DNA from: Methylacidimicrobium fagopyrum
GTDB lineage: Bacteria > Verrucomicrobiota > Verrucomicrobiia > Limisphaerales > UBA11358
DNA length: 64,000 bases
Reading direction: 5' to 3'
Assembly: GCA_026225255.1 (NCBI GenBank)
Contig: JAMFSJ010000008.1
Location: forward strand, 1-64,000
Part shown: in pieces, positions 55,827-64,000 of the stretch
How the letters are laid out: every line of letters starts with the position of its first letter
Position numbering within the stretch: position 1 is the stretch's first letter
Program-made: the position numbers and the translations under genes
Notes under the pieces: model-generated
What the model was told of the DNA's origin: nothing
Databases searched by the model: none
What the model saw: only the letters and a program-made list of their open reading frames with translations

Positions 55827-56183
55827 TCAACTTCCGCGATACGTCGAATAGCTCCACGGCGAACAGAGCAACGGAACGTGATAACTCGCGCCCGCATCGG
55901 CGATGCCAAACCGCACGGGCACTTGATCGAGGAAACGAATTTTCGGCAACGTCGGCCATTTCGCGGCAAAATAATCGCCGACGAAAAAAATGATTTCGTA
56001 GTGGCCCGACTTCATTTCATCCACCGAAAGCAACGGCGTTTCCGTGCGGCCATCGGCATTGGTTTTAACGGTGATAACGAGCGCGCGGTCTTCGCCGTCG
56101 AGCGACCACAGTTCAATTTTCATTCCGTGCGCCGGGCAACCGTGCGCCGTATCCAAAACGTGCGTGCTCAATTTAGCGGGCAT
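55827..56183 (-). CDS. hiuH: 5-hydroxyisourate hydrolase
   Basis: A 118-residue transthyretin-related enzyme that hydrolyses 5-hydroxyisourate to OHCU in urate breakdown. It has the N-terminal LSTHVLDTAHGCPA (catalytic His), HYEIIFFVGDYF in the middle, and the C-terminal YHVPLLCSPWSYSTYRGS (family end YRGS). The gene starts 2 bp after the uraD stop, so the two are surely cotranscribed. No signal peptide, so cytoplasmic. Family is certain from the C-terminal signature. Confidence 0.93.
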   Translation of the reverse strand: MPAKLSTHVLDTAHGCPAHGMKIELWSLDGEDRALVITVKTNADGRTETPLLSVDEMKSGHYEIIFFVGDYFAAKWPTLPKIRFLDQVPVRFGIADAGASYHVPLLCSPWSYSTYRGS

Positions 56184-56185
56184 AA

Positions 56186-56704
56186 TCAGGTGGACAGTAA
56201 ATCGCGCAGGCGCAGTTCCGCAATCTTGAAAATTTCCACCAACGCCGTCACGATCTCTGATTCACGTGAGTTTTTCAGGCGCAACTCGAAACCTTTCAGA
56301 ATCGCTTCCTTCTTATTCAACCGCGCGCAGATGACGAAGGGGAAACCAAACTTCTCTTGGTAGGCCGCGTTTTGAGTTTGGAACAATTGGATTTCTTCCG
56401 ATGAAAGCTGGCTCAAGCCGGCACTTGCCTGTTCGTTCGTGGAAGCGGATGTGAGCGTTCCAGCCAACGCCGCCCGGCCGACTAAATCGGGATGCGCCCG
56501 GATTAACGCAAGTTGTTTGGCTTCGCCGGAAGCGTTCACCGTTTCACACAGTGCGCGGTAAAGATTTTCGAAATCAACGAATGGTTTTTGCGACCACGTC
56601 ATTTCTGCGATCCACGGGGAATGTTCGAACACCGGGCCGATGAGCTGGACAAAGCCGGTTTGATCCCGTCCGTTCAACACTGCGAGGGTGATTTTTTCGG
56701 CCAT
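56186..56704 (-). CDS. uraD: OHCU decarboxylase
   Basis: A 172-residue 2-oxo-4-hydroxy-4-carboxy-5-ureidoimidazoline decarboxylase, the third step from urate to (S)-allantoin. FEHSPWIAEMTW near residue 26 and IRAHPDLVGRAALAG (catalytic His, near 68) are typical, with FGFPFVICARL further on. It is first in a two-gene operon with hiuH and divergent from the uricase gene across 64 bp, so a shared regulatory region is plausible. Confidence 0.9.
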   Translation of the reverse strand: MAEKITLAVLNGRDQTGFVQLIGPVFEHSPWIAEMTWSQKPFVDFENLYRALCETVNASGEAKQLALIRAHPDLVGRAALAGTLTSASTNEQASAGLSQLSSEEIQLFQTQNAAYQEKFGFPFVICARLNKKEAILKGFELRLKNSRESEIVTALVEIFKIAELRLRDLLST

Positions 56705-56768
56705 GCGTTTTTTAGCGTGTCATCCTTATTTGAGTCTTTAAGATAGGCTTTCAAAAGAGGAAAGCGAC

Positions 56769-57605
56769 ATGAAACTGATCCAGCATCAATACGGCAAGGC
56801 GCACATTCGCGTCCTGAAAGTCACCCGCAATGGCGCGCAACATTCACTGAAGGAACTCGACGTTTCCGTTGCGCTGCAAGGCAATTTTGATGCGTCCTAT
56901 ACGAAGTCCGACAACCAACTCGTCGTCGCGACGGACTCGATGAAAAACACCGTCAACATTTTCGCCAAGAAAAAGTTGGGCACGGAAAACGAAGAGTTCG
57001 GCCTCGCACTCGGGCAACATTTTCTCAAAACCTATCCGCACATCAGCCGCGTGGAAATCGGTTTGAGCGAACATTGTTGGGAACGGATTTCCGTCGGCGG
57101 CAAACCGCATGCGCATTCGTTTGCGGAAAAAAGCGCGGCCAAACCGTTTGCGAAAATCACCTGCACGCGCACGGAAAATGTCGTTGAATCCGGCATCGAA
57201 GATTTATTGATCTTAAAATCCACCGGTTCGAGCTTTGAAAAGTTTTTGCGCGATGAGTTCACAACCTTGCCGGAAATGGGCGACCGGATTTTTGCCACCA
57301 AGTTGAAAGCGACTTGGACGTTTACGAAAAAGCCGAAAAGTTATTCCGCGACCAACGCGAAAATTTTGGCGGCGATGTTGTCTACCTTCGCGAAAAACTT
57401 CAGTCCATCCGTGCAAGTGACCTTGTTTCAAATGGGTGAGGCGGCATTGAAAGCCGCGCCGGAGACTTCAAAAATTCAGCTGGAGATGCCGAACAAGCAT
57501 TGTTTATTGATCAACCTCGCGCCGTTCGGTTTGGAAAATAAGAACGAACTCTTCGTGCCAACGGACGAGCCGCACGGCCAAATCGAAGGCACCGTGGCAC
57601 GCTGA
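56769..57605 (+). CDS. Urate oxidase (uricase)
   Basis: A 278-residue cofactorless oxidase converting urate to 5-hydroxyisourate, usually in the cytoplasm or peroxisome-like setting. The T-fold motifs VATDSMKNTVN (active-site Thr near residue 57), HISRVEIGLSEHCWERI and IFATKLKATW are visible. It is divergent from uraD-hiuH, which supply the next two steps. Together the three genes take urate to allantoin, but no allantoinase or xanthine dehydrogenase is seen nearby. Confidence 0.93.
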   Translation: MKLIQHQYGKAHIRVLKVTRNGAQHSLKELDVSVALQGNFDASYTKSDNQLVVATDSMKNTVNIFAKKKLGTENEEFGLALGQHFLKTYPHISRVEIGLSEHCWERISVGGKPHAHSFAEKSAAKPFAKITCTRTENVVESGIEDLLILKSTGSSFEKFLRDEFTTLPEMGDRIFATKLKATWTFTKKPKSYSATNAKILAAMLSTFAKNFSPSVQVTLFQMGEAALKAAPETSKIQLEMPNKHCLLINLAPFGLENKNELFVPTDEPHGQIEGTVAR

Positions 57606-57685
57606 GCCATCAAATAGCAACATACCGTTAACAAAGAGCAAGTGACCAGAAGCGGATAAAACTTCTTTTCGCCAGACTCCCGGGC

Positions 57686-58507
57686 ATGAAAAGAAACGGG
57701 AAATCCGGGTTCACTTTAATCGAATTATTGGTCGTCATCGCCATCATCGCCATTTTGGCGGCGATGCTTTTGCCCGCGCTGGGCAAGGCCAAGCAAAAAG
57801 CTTACGGCGCGGCCTGCATCAGTAATCTACGGCAATGGGGTCTGGCCATGACCTTGTATCTGGACGATGATCGGAATATTTTTCCGCTGCCGAAAATTGC
57901 CACGGCCACCCCGGGTTCAGCGGGTTACAATGAAAACACGCCGGGCTGGAGCAATTTCAATGATTTTCACAATGCGGGTCAGGGCGACAGCGCATGGTTT
58001 AACGCATTACCACCGTATATCGGGGCGAAGCCACTGTGGCAGATCGCGAACGATACGACGAGCGCGAATTTTGTGAGCGGCAAAAAGATTTTTGATTGCC
58101 CGGCGGTGACCCAAGCCTCCGAAACCAGCGATCCGAACCGGGTTGTTTTTAATTACGGCATGAATCCCAAGGGCAACACCGGCCTCCCCGCAAATATCGG
58201 TTATGGCACCAATTTCACCTCGGTGATGGTGCGAAATCCGTCCGCCTTTGTTTTCATGGGTGACGGCCGGGCACGCACAACCGATCTGCCCTATTACGGT
58301 AGCGATCCGACCAAGGAAGTCGGCGTCCAACATTGCTGGTGCCAGCAATTTTCCGCGCGACATAATACCGGCGGCGACCTCACTTTTTCCGATGGCCATG
58401 CCGCTCACGTTAAATACAGTTACGTCTGCGCCAACAGCGGAACCAAACCCGTAGATCCGGGCGTTTCTGACATCAATTGGGCCTACAACGGCGCGAAGAT
58501 CCAATAA
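57686..58507 (+). CDS. Prepilin-like protein with type IV N-terminus (GFTLIELL)
   Basis: A 273-residue protein starting [20 protein letters not shown], a type II/IV prepilin signal, followed by a hydrophobic helix and a helical linker ([19 protein letters not shown]). The bulk resembles the large verrucomicrobial/planctomycete prepilin-like families (DUF1559-like). [19 protein letters not shown] near the C-terminus matches their recurrent H-x9-DG motif. Function of these many-copy proteins is unknown; they may be pseudopilins or surface proteins. It is alone between the uricase and imelysin-like genes. Confidence 0.85.
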   Translation: MKRNGKSGFTLIELLVVIAIIAILAAMLLPALGKAKQKAYGAACISNLRQWGLAMTLYLDDDRNIFPLPKIATATPGSAGYNENTPGWSNFNDFHNAGQGDSAWFNALPPYIGAKPLWQIANDTTSANFVSGKKIFDCPAVTQASETSDPNRVVFNYGMNPKGNTGLPANIGYGTNFTSVMVRNPSAFVFMGDGRARTTDLPYYGSDPTKEVGVQHCWCQQFSARHNTGGDLTFSDGHAAHVKYSYVCANSGTKPVDPGVSDINWAYNGAKIQ

Positions 58508-58593
58508 CGTCCGAAAACCCTACCGCAAGTCACCGCTAATGAATAGCAATTCACCGGAAGCGGTGTTTTTGCGGCTTATTTATCTTTATCAAA

Positions 58594-59730
58594 ATGAAAC
58601 GCATTCTTTTTGCCGGTTGTATCTTGGCCACAGCGCTTTTTTCCGCCCATGCGGACGCGCCGGCAGATAATTCCCAATCGCTGCTCGTCGTTAAAAAATA
58701 TCTCACGGATAACCTCCAGAAAATGGACGCCGCCACGCACGACTTCGTCACGAATGCCGCGGCTTATCAGGCGATTATTGATGATGCCAAAGGTGATTAC
58801 GATCTCGCCGCCAGCGAACACGGCGTGGAACTCGGCGAACTTGTGAAAAAAATGCAGGGCGATTTCGGCCGGTATCATAACCACGGTTACGAAACGATCG
58901 AAGGCATTGTCGCTGGCACGAAGAAAATGGTTTGGTTCGACAATTATCTCGACGGCGGCGTGCCGGCGAACGAAGCCTCGACGGATTCACCGGAATCACC
59001 GCTCGTGCTCAAAGCGCGCGACGGCACGATGATCAGCAATCACAACGGCAATCTTTTTCATTACGTCGTCGAGCCGACGTTGTGGGGCACGCGCACGGCG
59101 TTCTTGAAAAAATTAAGCCCCGACGCGCAGGCGAAATTGAAGGCGCAATACGAAGCCATGTTGAAAACCAAATTGAACGCCGGTCCAGTTGCCCTGCCCC
59201 GCGCCGACATTTTGGCCGCCGCCGCGATTGATTGCGCCGCAAAAATGGATTTGCTCGTGCAAGTCGCCAACGAGTGGCAACCGACGACGGGCGAAGTCAT
59301 CGGCGCGCTCGTCTGGATGACGCCGACGCTCAACGGTTATTTTGATGACTGGCGCGATTCGCGTTACAATCCCGTTGCGACCGGCCATTACGTGGCCGAA
59401 AGCCGTGTGCTCGATATGCGCGGCATCATGTATAGTTTGAAAATCGCCAACGACGCGATCGTCCCGCAGCTGCAATCGAAAAACCCCGGCCTCGCCGAAC
59501 AGTTGACCTACGAATATAACAACATCATTTCCTTCATTGACCGCGTGGAACAACGCGATGCGAAGAGCGGCTACAAGATGAGCATTCCCGCGATCGAAGA
59601 ATTGGCCGAACAAGCCAAGACGATGACGGATCAATTGCAGCCGCAGCTGCGTCAGATGGCGGCGATTTTGGGCGCGGAAATTCCGGAAAAACCCACCCTC
59701 GGAAGCATTGAAGTGCCGGTGCAGAAATAA
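58594..59730 (+). CDS. Imelysin-like exported iron-binding protein (candidate)
   Basis: A 378-residue protein with a signal peptide (MKRILFAGCILATALFSAHA). Around residue 90 it has YHNHGYETIEGIVAG, a motif reminiscent of the GxHxxE metal site of imelysin/EfeO proteins. The mature part is mainly helical. It sits 19 bp upstream of a large FTR1 permease gene, which matches the EfeO-FTR1 partnership, so a periplasmic metal-delivery role is likely. The match to imelysin is from motif and context only, and no copper-type domain is visible. Confidence 0.6.
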   Translation: MKRILFAGCILATALFSAHADAPADNSQSLLVVKKYLTDNLQKMDAATHDFVTNAAAYQAIIDDAKGDYDLAASEHGVELGELVKKMQGDFGRYHNHGYETIEGIVAGTKKMVWFDNYLDGGVPANEASTDSPESPLVLKARDGTMISNHNGNLFHYVVEPTLWGTRTAFLKKLSPDAQAKLKAQYEAMLKTKLNAGPVALPRADILAAAAIDCAAKMDLLVQVANEWQPTTGEVIGALVWMTPTLNGYFDDWRDSRYNPVATGHYVAESRVLDMRGIMYSLKIANDAIVPQLQSKNPGLAEQLTYEYNNIISFIDRVEQRDAKSGYKMSIPAIEELAEQAKTMTDQLQPQLRQMAAILGAEIPEKPTLGSIEVPVQK

Positions 59731-59749
59731 TTTTTCCCGACGCATCCAG

Positions 59750-62122
59750 ATGAAATTCGGTTTCTCAAAATATTCTTCAAGTAGTGGGACCGGCCTCCAG
59801 CCGGTTTTACTTCCTGAAAAGTCGATCGCATTCGGACAGGCAGGATGCCTGTCCCACTACTTTACTCGAATTTCAAAAAATATTATTTGCTCCGCATTGC
59901 TGGCGGCGACATTCGCGTTGCCGACCATTTCCCGCGCGACCTTGAGCGATGATTTTCACGGCGTTCAAACGAAGTTGAACGATGCGTTGCTCGATGTGTA
60001 TTCGGGTGATACGACAACCAATTTACCCGCGCAAATTTCCGCGAGCTTCGCCACGCTAAAACCTTACATCGAAGGTTACGCGGTCGCGGACGCCGACCAA
60101 ATTCTCAACGCGCCGATACCGGCGGAACTTTCCGCCGCAGGCCAGATCGGCGTTGCGCGCGGACGCTTGCAGCACGTCGCGGCGCTGGCGATGTTGCAAT
60201 GCCAGAAGTCGGGGAATTTTTCCGGCGCGCAACAATGGCGCGCCCTGATCACGCTGCCGCAATTCGCCAACGGCGTAGACAGCGCGATGTTGTTGCAGAA
60301 TCCCGAAGTCGCCCGCAAGCCGGAAGTCGGCGCGACGCTCGCCAAGGAATACCTGGAATGGGAAACGATGCGCGTCCGGCAGTTGCTCGATTTTTTACAA
60401 CAGCAAGTTGCCATCAAAGCCGAGGATCAAAATGTCATCAACGCGAACGAAAATGAAATTCGCACGCTCGCCACGTTCCCGAACGAATTGGTGCAAAGCG
60501 CCGGTTTAACGAATCATTTGACGACGGTGACTTCGACGGTGGCGTGGAATGATGCCGCTGATCAAACCAATAAAATCGCAGCGGTCACCGCGTGGCGCGA
60601 CCAGGTGGAAGCCGGTTTGCCCAATCTTTTGACCGCGGCGGATATTGGCCGGATGCAACGCCTGCTCGCGCGCTGTGTGAAATTGATCCCCCGCGAATAT
60701 TCGCACGGCGTCGCCAACGGTAAATTACTTATCGCGCTGGAATATCGCGAGGCCATGCAGTTCACCGAGCAATCGCAAACGCTCGTCAACCAGCTGGCGC
60801 CGGTTTGGAAACAGGAACAACCGGAAATTTATGCGCAGTATCGTCCGCCCTTGACCGAGAAACTTTCCGGCCTGCAAAACCTGCTCGTCAATTTTGCGGC
60901 GCAGGATGATTTGGATAATCAAAGCAAAGAAATTTCCGCGATCCTCGAGGATAAATTCAAGATCACTGCGCGCCGCGCCGGCGACAGCGGCGACGTGATT
61001 GACGAAACCGTTTTGGAAGTGCGCGCCGCGCTCGGCGGTTCGCTGGCCGCCGCGCAAAACGATCAATGGGAATCCGCCGAATCTCAACGCATGGACGCTT
61101 ATACGGCGTTCGACACGGAAATTGAAGCGCGCGTTTTGCCCCGCGATCCTGATTTGGCGATGAAGGCCGAACGCAGTTTTCTGGCCGGTGACGGTTCGGA
61201 ACTCGGCATCAAAGCGTTGCTCGACCGGCATGCGCCGATGGATCAACTCGAAGCCGCTTACGCCCGCACCTTGGGGCTGCTCACGCAAAGCACGGAGCTG
61301 TTGAAAGTCGCCGTTGAGCCGACCACGATTGGTTTCACTGCGTTCACGATTGTGGCGCGCGAAGGCTTGGAAGCGATCATCATTCTCGCCGCGCTCATGG
61401 CCGGTTTGCGCGGCGCAGAATATGCGTCCACCCGCAAAGGCATCGCCGGCGGCGCGTGGATGGGATTGGTCGTCACGGCCATCACCTTCTGGCTTTCGCG
61501 CACGATCATTCATTCCCTCACGCGCTTTGGCGAAAAACTAGAAGCCGTCGTTTCCGTGCTCGCCGTGATTATTTTATTCATCGTCACGAACTGGGTTTTT
61601 CATCGGGTGTATTGGGTCGGCTGGAATTCCAAATTGCGTTCGCTTTCAAAATCCGCGCAGGACGTTTCCTCGACGCGCTGGGAATGGCTGGCACTTTTGG
61701 GCGTCGGTTTTCTCACCGTCTATCGCGAAGGTTTTGAAATGGCGCTGTTCCTGCAATCGCTCTTGCTCGAAGGCAGCAAATCCGCCGTGTTCCTCGGCAG
61801 CGGCGTCGCGGTTTTATTTTTGATCGCCATCGGCATGTTGACGTTCCGTTACGGCGTGAAACTGCCCTATCGTAAGCTCATGGTGCTGACCGGACTGCTA
61901 GTCGTTTCCATCATGGTCACGTTCATGGGCTCGACGGTGCGCCTGTTCCAAACCGTCAATTGGATGCCGATTCATCCGGTCTATTCGTTGCATCTGCCGA
62001 ACTGGACGGGACTCTGGCTCGGCCTTTATCCGAGTTGGGAAGGACTTCTGATTCCACCGCTCGCGCTGGTTTATGTCGGCGGCATGTGGTTGTTCAATAA
62101 ATTGCGTTCGCGCAGGGTATAA
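59750..62122 (+). CDS. Large FTR1 family iron permease with exported N-terminal domain
   Basis: A 790-residue protein. The start at 59750 (MKFGFSKYSSS) precedes a signal peptide (ISKNIICSALLAATFALP, cleaved after SRA). Between the two lies an 80-bp palindromic element (59781-59860) read in frame, giving GTGLQPVLLPEKS...GQAGCLSHY. The exported helical domain (about 80-540) is followed by seven membrane segments with two motifs, AREGLEAIIIL near 548 and YREGFEMALFL near 665. It is the second gene after the imelysin-like protein and ahead of an OprB porin, forming an iron-uptake operon. Confidence 0.82.
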   Translation: MKFGFSKYSSSSGTGLQPVLLPEKSIAFGQAGCLSHYFTRISKNIICSALLAATFALPTISRATLSDDFHGVQTKLNDALLDVYSGDTTTNLPAQISASFATLKPYIEGYAVADADQILNAPIPAELSAAGQIGVARGRLQHVAALAMLQCQKSGNFSGAQQWRALITLPQFANGVDSAMLLQNPEVARKPEVGATLAKEYLEWETMRVRQLLDFLQQQVAIKAEDQNVINANENEIRTLATFPNELVQSAGLTNHLTTVTSTVAWNDAADQTNKIAAVTAWRDQVEAGLPNLLTAADIGRMQRLLARCVKLIPREYSHGVANGKLLIALEYREAMQFTEQSQTLVNQLAPVWKQEQPEIYAQYRPPLTEKLSGLQNLLVNFAAQDDLDNQSKEISAILEDKFKITARRAGDSGDVIDETVLEVRAALGGSLAAAQNDQWESAESQRMDAYTAFDTEIEARVLPRDPDLAMKAERSFLAGDGSELGIKALLDRHAPMDQLEAAYARTLGLLTQSTELLKVAVEPTTIGFTAFTIVAREGLEAIIILAALMAGLRGAEYASTRKGIAGGAWMGLVVTAITFWLSRTIIHSLTRFGEKLEAVVSVLAVIILFIVTNWVFHRVYWVGWNSKLRSLSKSAQDVSSTRWEWLALLGVGFLTVYREGFEMALFLQSLLLEGSKSAVFLGSGVAVLFLIAIGMLTFRYGVKLPYRKLMVLTGLLVVSIMVTFMGSTVRLFQTVNWMPIHPVYSLHLPNWTGLWLGLYPSWEGLLIPPLALVYVGGMWLFNKLRSRRV
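59781..59860. repeat. 80-bp palindromic element inside the large FTR1 gene
   Basis: Left end GTAGTGGGACCGGCCTCCAG, right end GACAGGCAGGATGCCTGTCC followed by CACTAC. The ends are reverse complements and each holds its own small hairpin. It matches the element at 5811-5890 in length and arm sequence. It is read in frame, adding about 27 codons before the signal peptide. Confidence 0.82.
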
Positions 62123-62209
62123 AAAGAAGCTCCCGCGACGAATCCAGCAATTTCACAGGCTTAAACTCAATTATTTCGGGATCAGAAAAAATTTATTTAC
62201 GCACGTTTT

Positions 62210-63652
62210 ATGCTCAAAAAAAGAAACCTGTTCGCGGCCATTTTTGTCAATCTAGTGTTGGCGAAAACCGCCACCGCTGCCACCGCGCCGACTTACGTTC
62301 CCGGTCCGTCGTCAGGAAAAATTTCCGGCGCGCCCGGTCAGACATTCGTCGCGCCTACGCCCATCCTCAGTGATTCTTCCACGAACGCAACGGGGCAAGA
62401 TTACAATCCGGCCAACGACAATCCCGGACTTTACACCGGTTTGCCGACGCAGATGCCGGAAGGTTTGATGCAAGCGCCGGAAAGTTTTTGGAAGCGCGAT
62501 ACCATGTTCGGCGACGTGTTTGGTTGGCGCAATCAAGTCAGCAATTACGGCCTCGAATTTAATCCCGTTTACACCGGCGAAGTTTTCGGCAACACCAGCG
62601 GCGGTTTCAAGCAAGGCACCGTTTATGACCACAGCTTGAATCTGCCGGTCACGATCTACACGGATAAGATCGCGAACTGGTGGGAAGGCGGCACGATCCA
62701 CGCGAACGCACTTTGGATAGCCGGACGTTCGCTTTCGACAGACAAAGTCGGTGACATCAGCGGGATCAGCAATATCTCGGGTTACGATACGATCCGCTTG
62801 CAGGAGTTCTGGTATCAACAAACATTTTGGTCCATGCGCGCGTCGTTGAAGGTTGGCCTCATCGCGGCCGATTCGGAATTTTTCACGTCCGACACCGCCT
62901 CGCTGTTCATCAACGGCACGTTTGGAGCCTTCACGCTCGTCGTCGCCAATTTGCCGGATCCACCGGTTTACCCGATGGCCGCGCCGGCCGCCCGTTTTTT
63001 GATCCAGCCGATTCCGCAATTTTATTTTCAATCCGGCATTTACGCCGGCTCAACCGGCGATCAGGATGTGAATCGCAGTGGCGTCAATTTCCATCTCAAC
63101 GGCAGCGACGGCGCCCTCATTTTTTCCGAAATCGGCTGGCTCGTGAACCAAGCCGCGGGCGATCGCGGCCTCGTCGGCACTTACAAACTCGGCTCGTTCG
63201 TGCACACCGCTGATTTTTCCAATTTCACCACGGGCGCAAACGAAGGCTCGGACTACGGTATTTACGCCGTGGCCGACCAGGAAATTTACAAACGCGGCGG
63301 CAAAGTCATTTCGTTTTTCACCCGCGGTGGTTATGCCCCGGCGAACGTGAATACGATTAATTGGTATCTCGATGCGGGCGTAAATTTCTCCGGCTTCATT
63401 CCCGGACGCTTGCTCGATACCGCCGGCCTCGCCATTGCGCGCTCATCGTTCAGCCACGATTTCAGCGACGCGCAAGTCGCGAGCGGCTCGAATCCGTTCG
63501 ACGCCGAAACCGTCATCGAAGCGACTTACAAAATCCAAGTCTCGCCGTGGTGGACGATCCAGCCGGATTTCCAATACATCTTTAATCCGAGCGGCGAAAA
63601 AGGTTCGCACGACGCGACCATTCTCGGGGTGCGCACCTCGGTTGCGTTTTGA
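62210..63652 (+). CDS. OprB-type carbohydrate-selective porin
   Basis: A 480-residue outer-membrane protein. The signal region (MLKKRNLFAAIFVNLVLA) is followed by a low-complexity linker (about 25-85) and a beta-barrel region with many alternating aromatic strands, ending in Phe (RTSVAF), the usual C-terminal signature for barrel insertion. The pattern (FGWRNQVSNYGLEFNPVYTG, LNLPVTIYTDKIANW) matches the OprB family. It is last in the operon with the FTR1 permease, so it may admit a metal complex or sugar. A bidirectional terminator follows. Confidence 0.82.
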   Translation: MLKKRNLFAAIFVNLVLAKTATAATAPTYVPGPSSGKISGAPGQTFVAPTPILSDSSTNATGQDYNPANDNPGLYTGLPTQMPEGLMQAPESFWKRDTMFGDVFGWRNQVSNYGLEFNPVYTGEVFGNTSGGFKQGTVYDHSLNLPVTIYTDKIANWWEGGTIHANALWIAGRSLSTDKVGDISGISNISGYDTIRLQEFWYQQTFWSMRASLKVGLIAADSEFFTSDTASLFINGTFGAFTLVVANLPDPPVYPMAAPAARFLIQPIPQFYFQSGIYAGSTGDQDVNRSGVNFHLNGSDGALIFSEIGWLVNQAAGDRGLVGTYKLGSFVHTADFSNFTTGANEGSDYGIYAVADQEIYKRGGKVISFFTRGGYAPANVNTINWYLDAGVNFSGFIPGRLLDTAGLAIARSSFSHDFSDAQVASGSNPFDAETVIEATYKIQVSPWWTIQPDFQYIFNPSGEKGSHDATILGVRTSVAF

Positions 63653-63662
63653 GGTAAAAATA

Positions 63663-63692
63663 AAACCCCGCAGAAATAAATCTGCGGGGTTT
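63663..63692. terminator. Bidirectional rho-independent terminator
   Basis: A perfect 12-bp stem AAACCCCGCAGA / TCTGCGGGGTTT around a 6-base loop, ending each side in a short T-run on one strand. It lies between the convergent oprB-like and ferredoxin genes and probably serves both. Confidence 0.85.
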
Positions 63693-63712
63693 GACAAAAG
63701 TTCAACCAGAAA

Positions 63713-63943
63713 TCAGGCGTTATCGCCAATCGCTTCAACCGGGCAGCCTTCTTTGGCTTCTTTGCAACGCGCTTCTTCATCGGGCGTTGTGGGTTGCTTA
63801 TAAACGAGGGAGTAACCGCCATCGTCATTGCGCTTAAAATTGTCCGGCGCGGTTTCGCGGCACAAATCGCAGTCAATGCACTGGTTGTCCACGTAGTATT
63901 TGCCGACAATGTTTTCGGGATATTTGTTTGCTACATCAGCCAT
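63713..63943 (-). CDS. Ferredoxin (single 4Fe-4S)
   Basis: A 76-residue protein with CIDCDLC near residue 22 and a later CPVEAIG, giving the Cys set of a single [4Fe-4S] cluster. The remaining residues match small bacterial ferredoxins such as those reading CIDCDLCRETAP. It would pass electrons in the cytoplasm; the partner enzyme is not in the window. The window ends 57 bp upstream of the start. Confidence 0.88.
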   Translation of the reverse strand: MADVANKYPENIVGKYYVDNQCIDCDLCRETAPDNFKRNDDGGYSLVYKQPTTPDEEARCKEAKEGCPVEAIGDNA

Positions 63944-64000
63944 AAAATTAATTAAATTGGATGGCGAATATGCCTCCCGTCACCAAAGATGGCAAGTCCG

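Overview
The window looks like a stretch of a Verrucomicrobiota chromosome, most like the Pedosphaera/Limisphaerales group. This rests on protein character, because no rRNA is present. The clues are a GFTLIELL prepilin-like protein, a CotH/lamin-tail giant protein ending in a typical verrucomicrobial C-terminal domain, a beta-propeller hybrid sensor kinase, a planctomycete/verrucomicrobial-style c-type cytochrome, a RAYT transposase with its repeats, and very many intergenic palindromes. Most genes are single-copy housekeeping genes in short operons on both strands.

Layout. 0-5 kb: 3' part of a giant surface protein, then a possible recombinase tail. 5.3-8.2 kb: M3 oligopeptidase (carrying an in-frame palindromic insert) and small membrane proteins. 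8.5-11.3 kb: cysS, tmk and a DUF4404-like protein. 11.4-15.2 kb (minus strand): tyrA-aroA-cmk-plsC. 15.5-18.1 kb: Gfo/Idh/MocA oxidoreductase, CbiX-like chelatase, cytochrome c. 18.2-25.8 kb: cvpA-dnaG, a lipoprotein, a TPR membrane protein, yraN and rnr. 26-31.3 kb: a duplicated two-component locus (propeller kinase plus response regulator, then a decayed kinase plus a second regulator). 31.4-37.4 kb: an SDR remnant, argA, a lipoprotein, a zinc-ribbon coiled-coil protein, a Nudix hydrolase, pyk and a RluA-type synthase. 37.6-46.3 kb: membrane glycosyltransferase with TPR, uppS, purA, M42 peptidase and GH35 beta-galactosidase. 46.8-51 kb: an unknown protein, a 21-bp tandem-repeat block, a cupin and cydAB. 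51-52 kb: a frameshifted RAYT transposase between two REPIN-like repeats. 52-63.9 kb: purM, FTR1 permease, purD, the uricolytic set (uraD, hiuH, uricase), a prepilin-like protein, an iron-uptake operon (imelysin-like protein, large FTR1, OprB-type porin) and a ferredoxin.

Functional themes are aromatic amino-acid synthesis with cmk; purine synthesis (purA, purM, purD) beside urate breakdown to allantoin; probable iron import by two FTR1 permeases; and respiration with a short bd-type oxidase. The most unusual feature is repeat content. Three REPIN-like copies (two flanking the RAYT gene) show compensatory stem changes. An 80-bp palindromic element lies in frame inside two protein genes. About a dozen other spacers hold long nested inverted repeats whose arms are stuttered short words, several words recurring at different loci.
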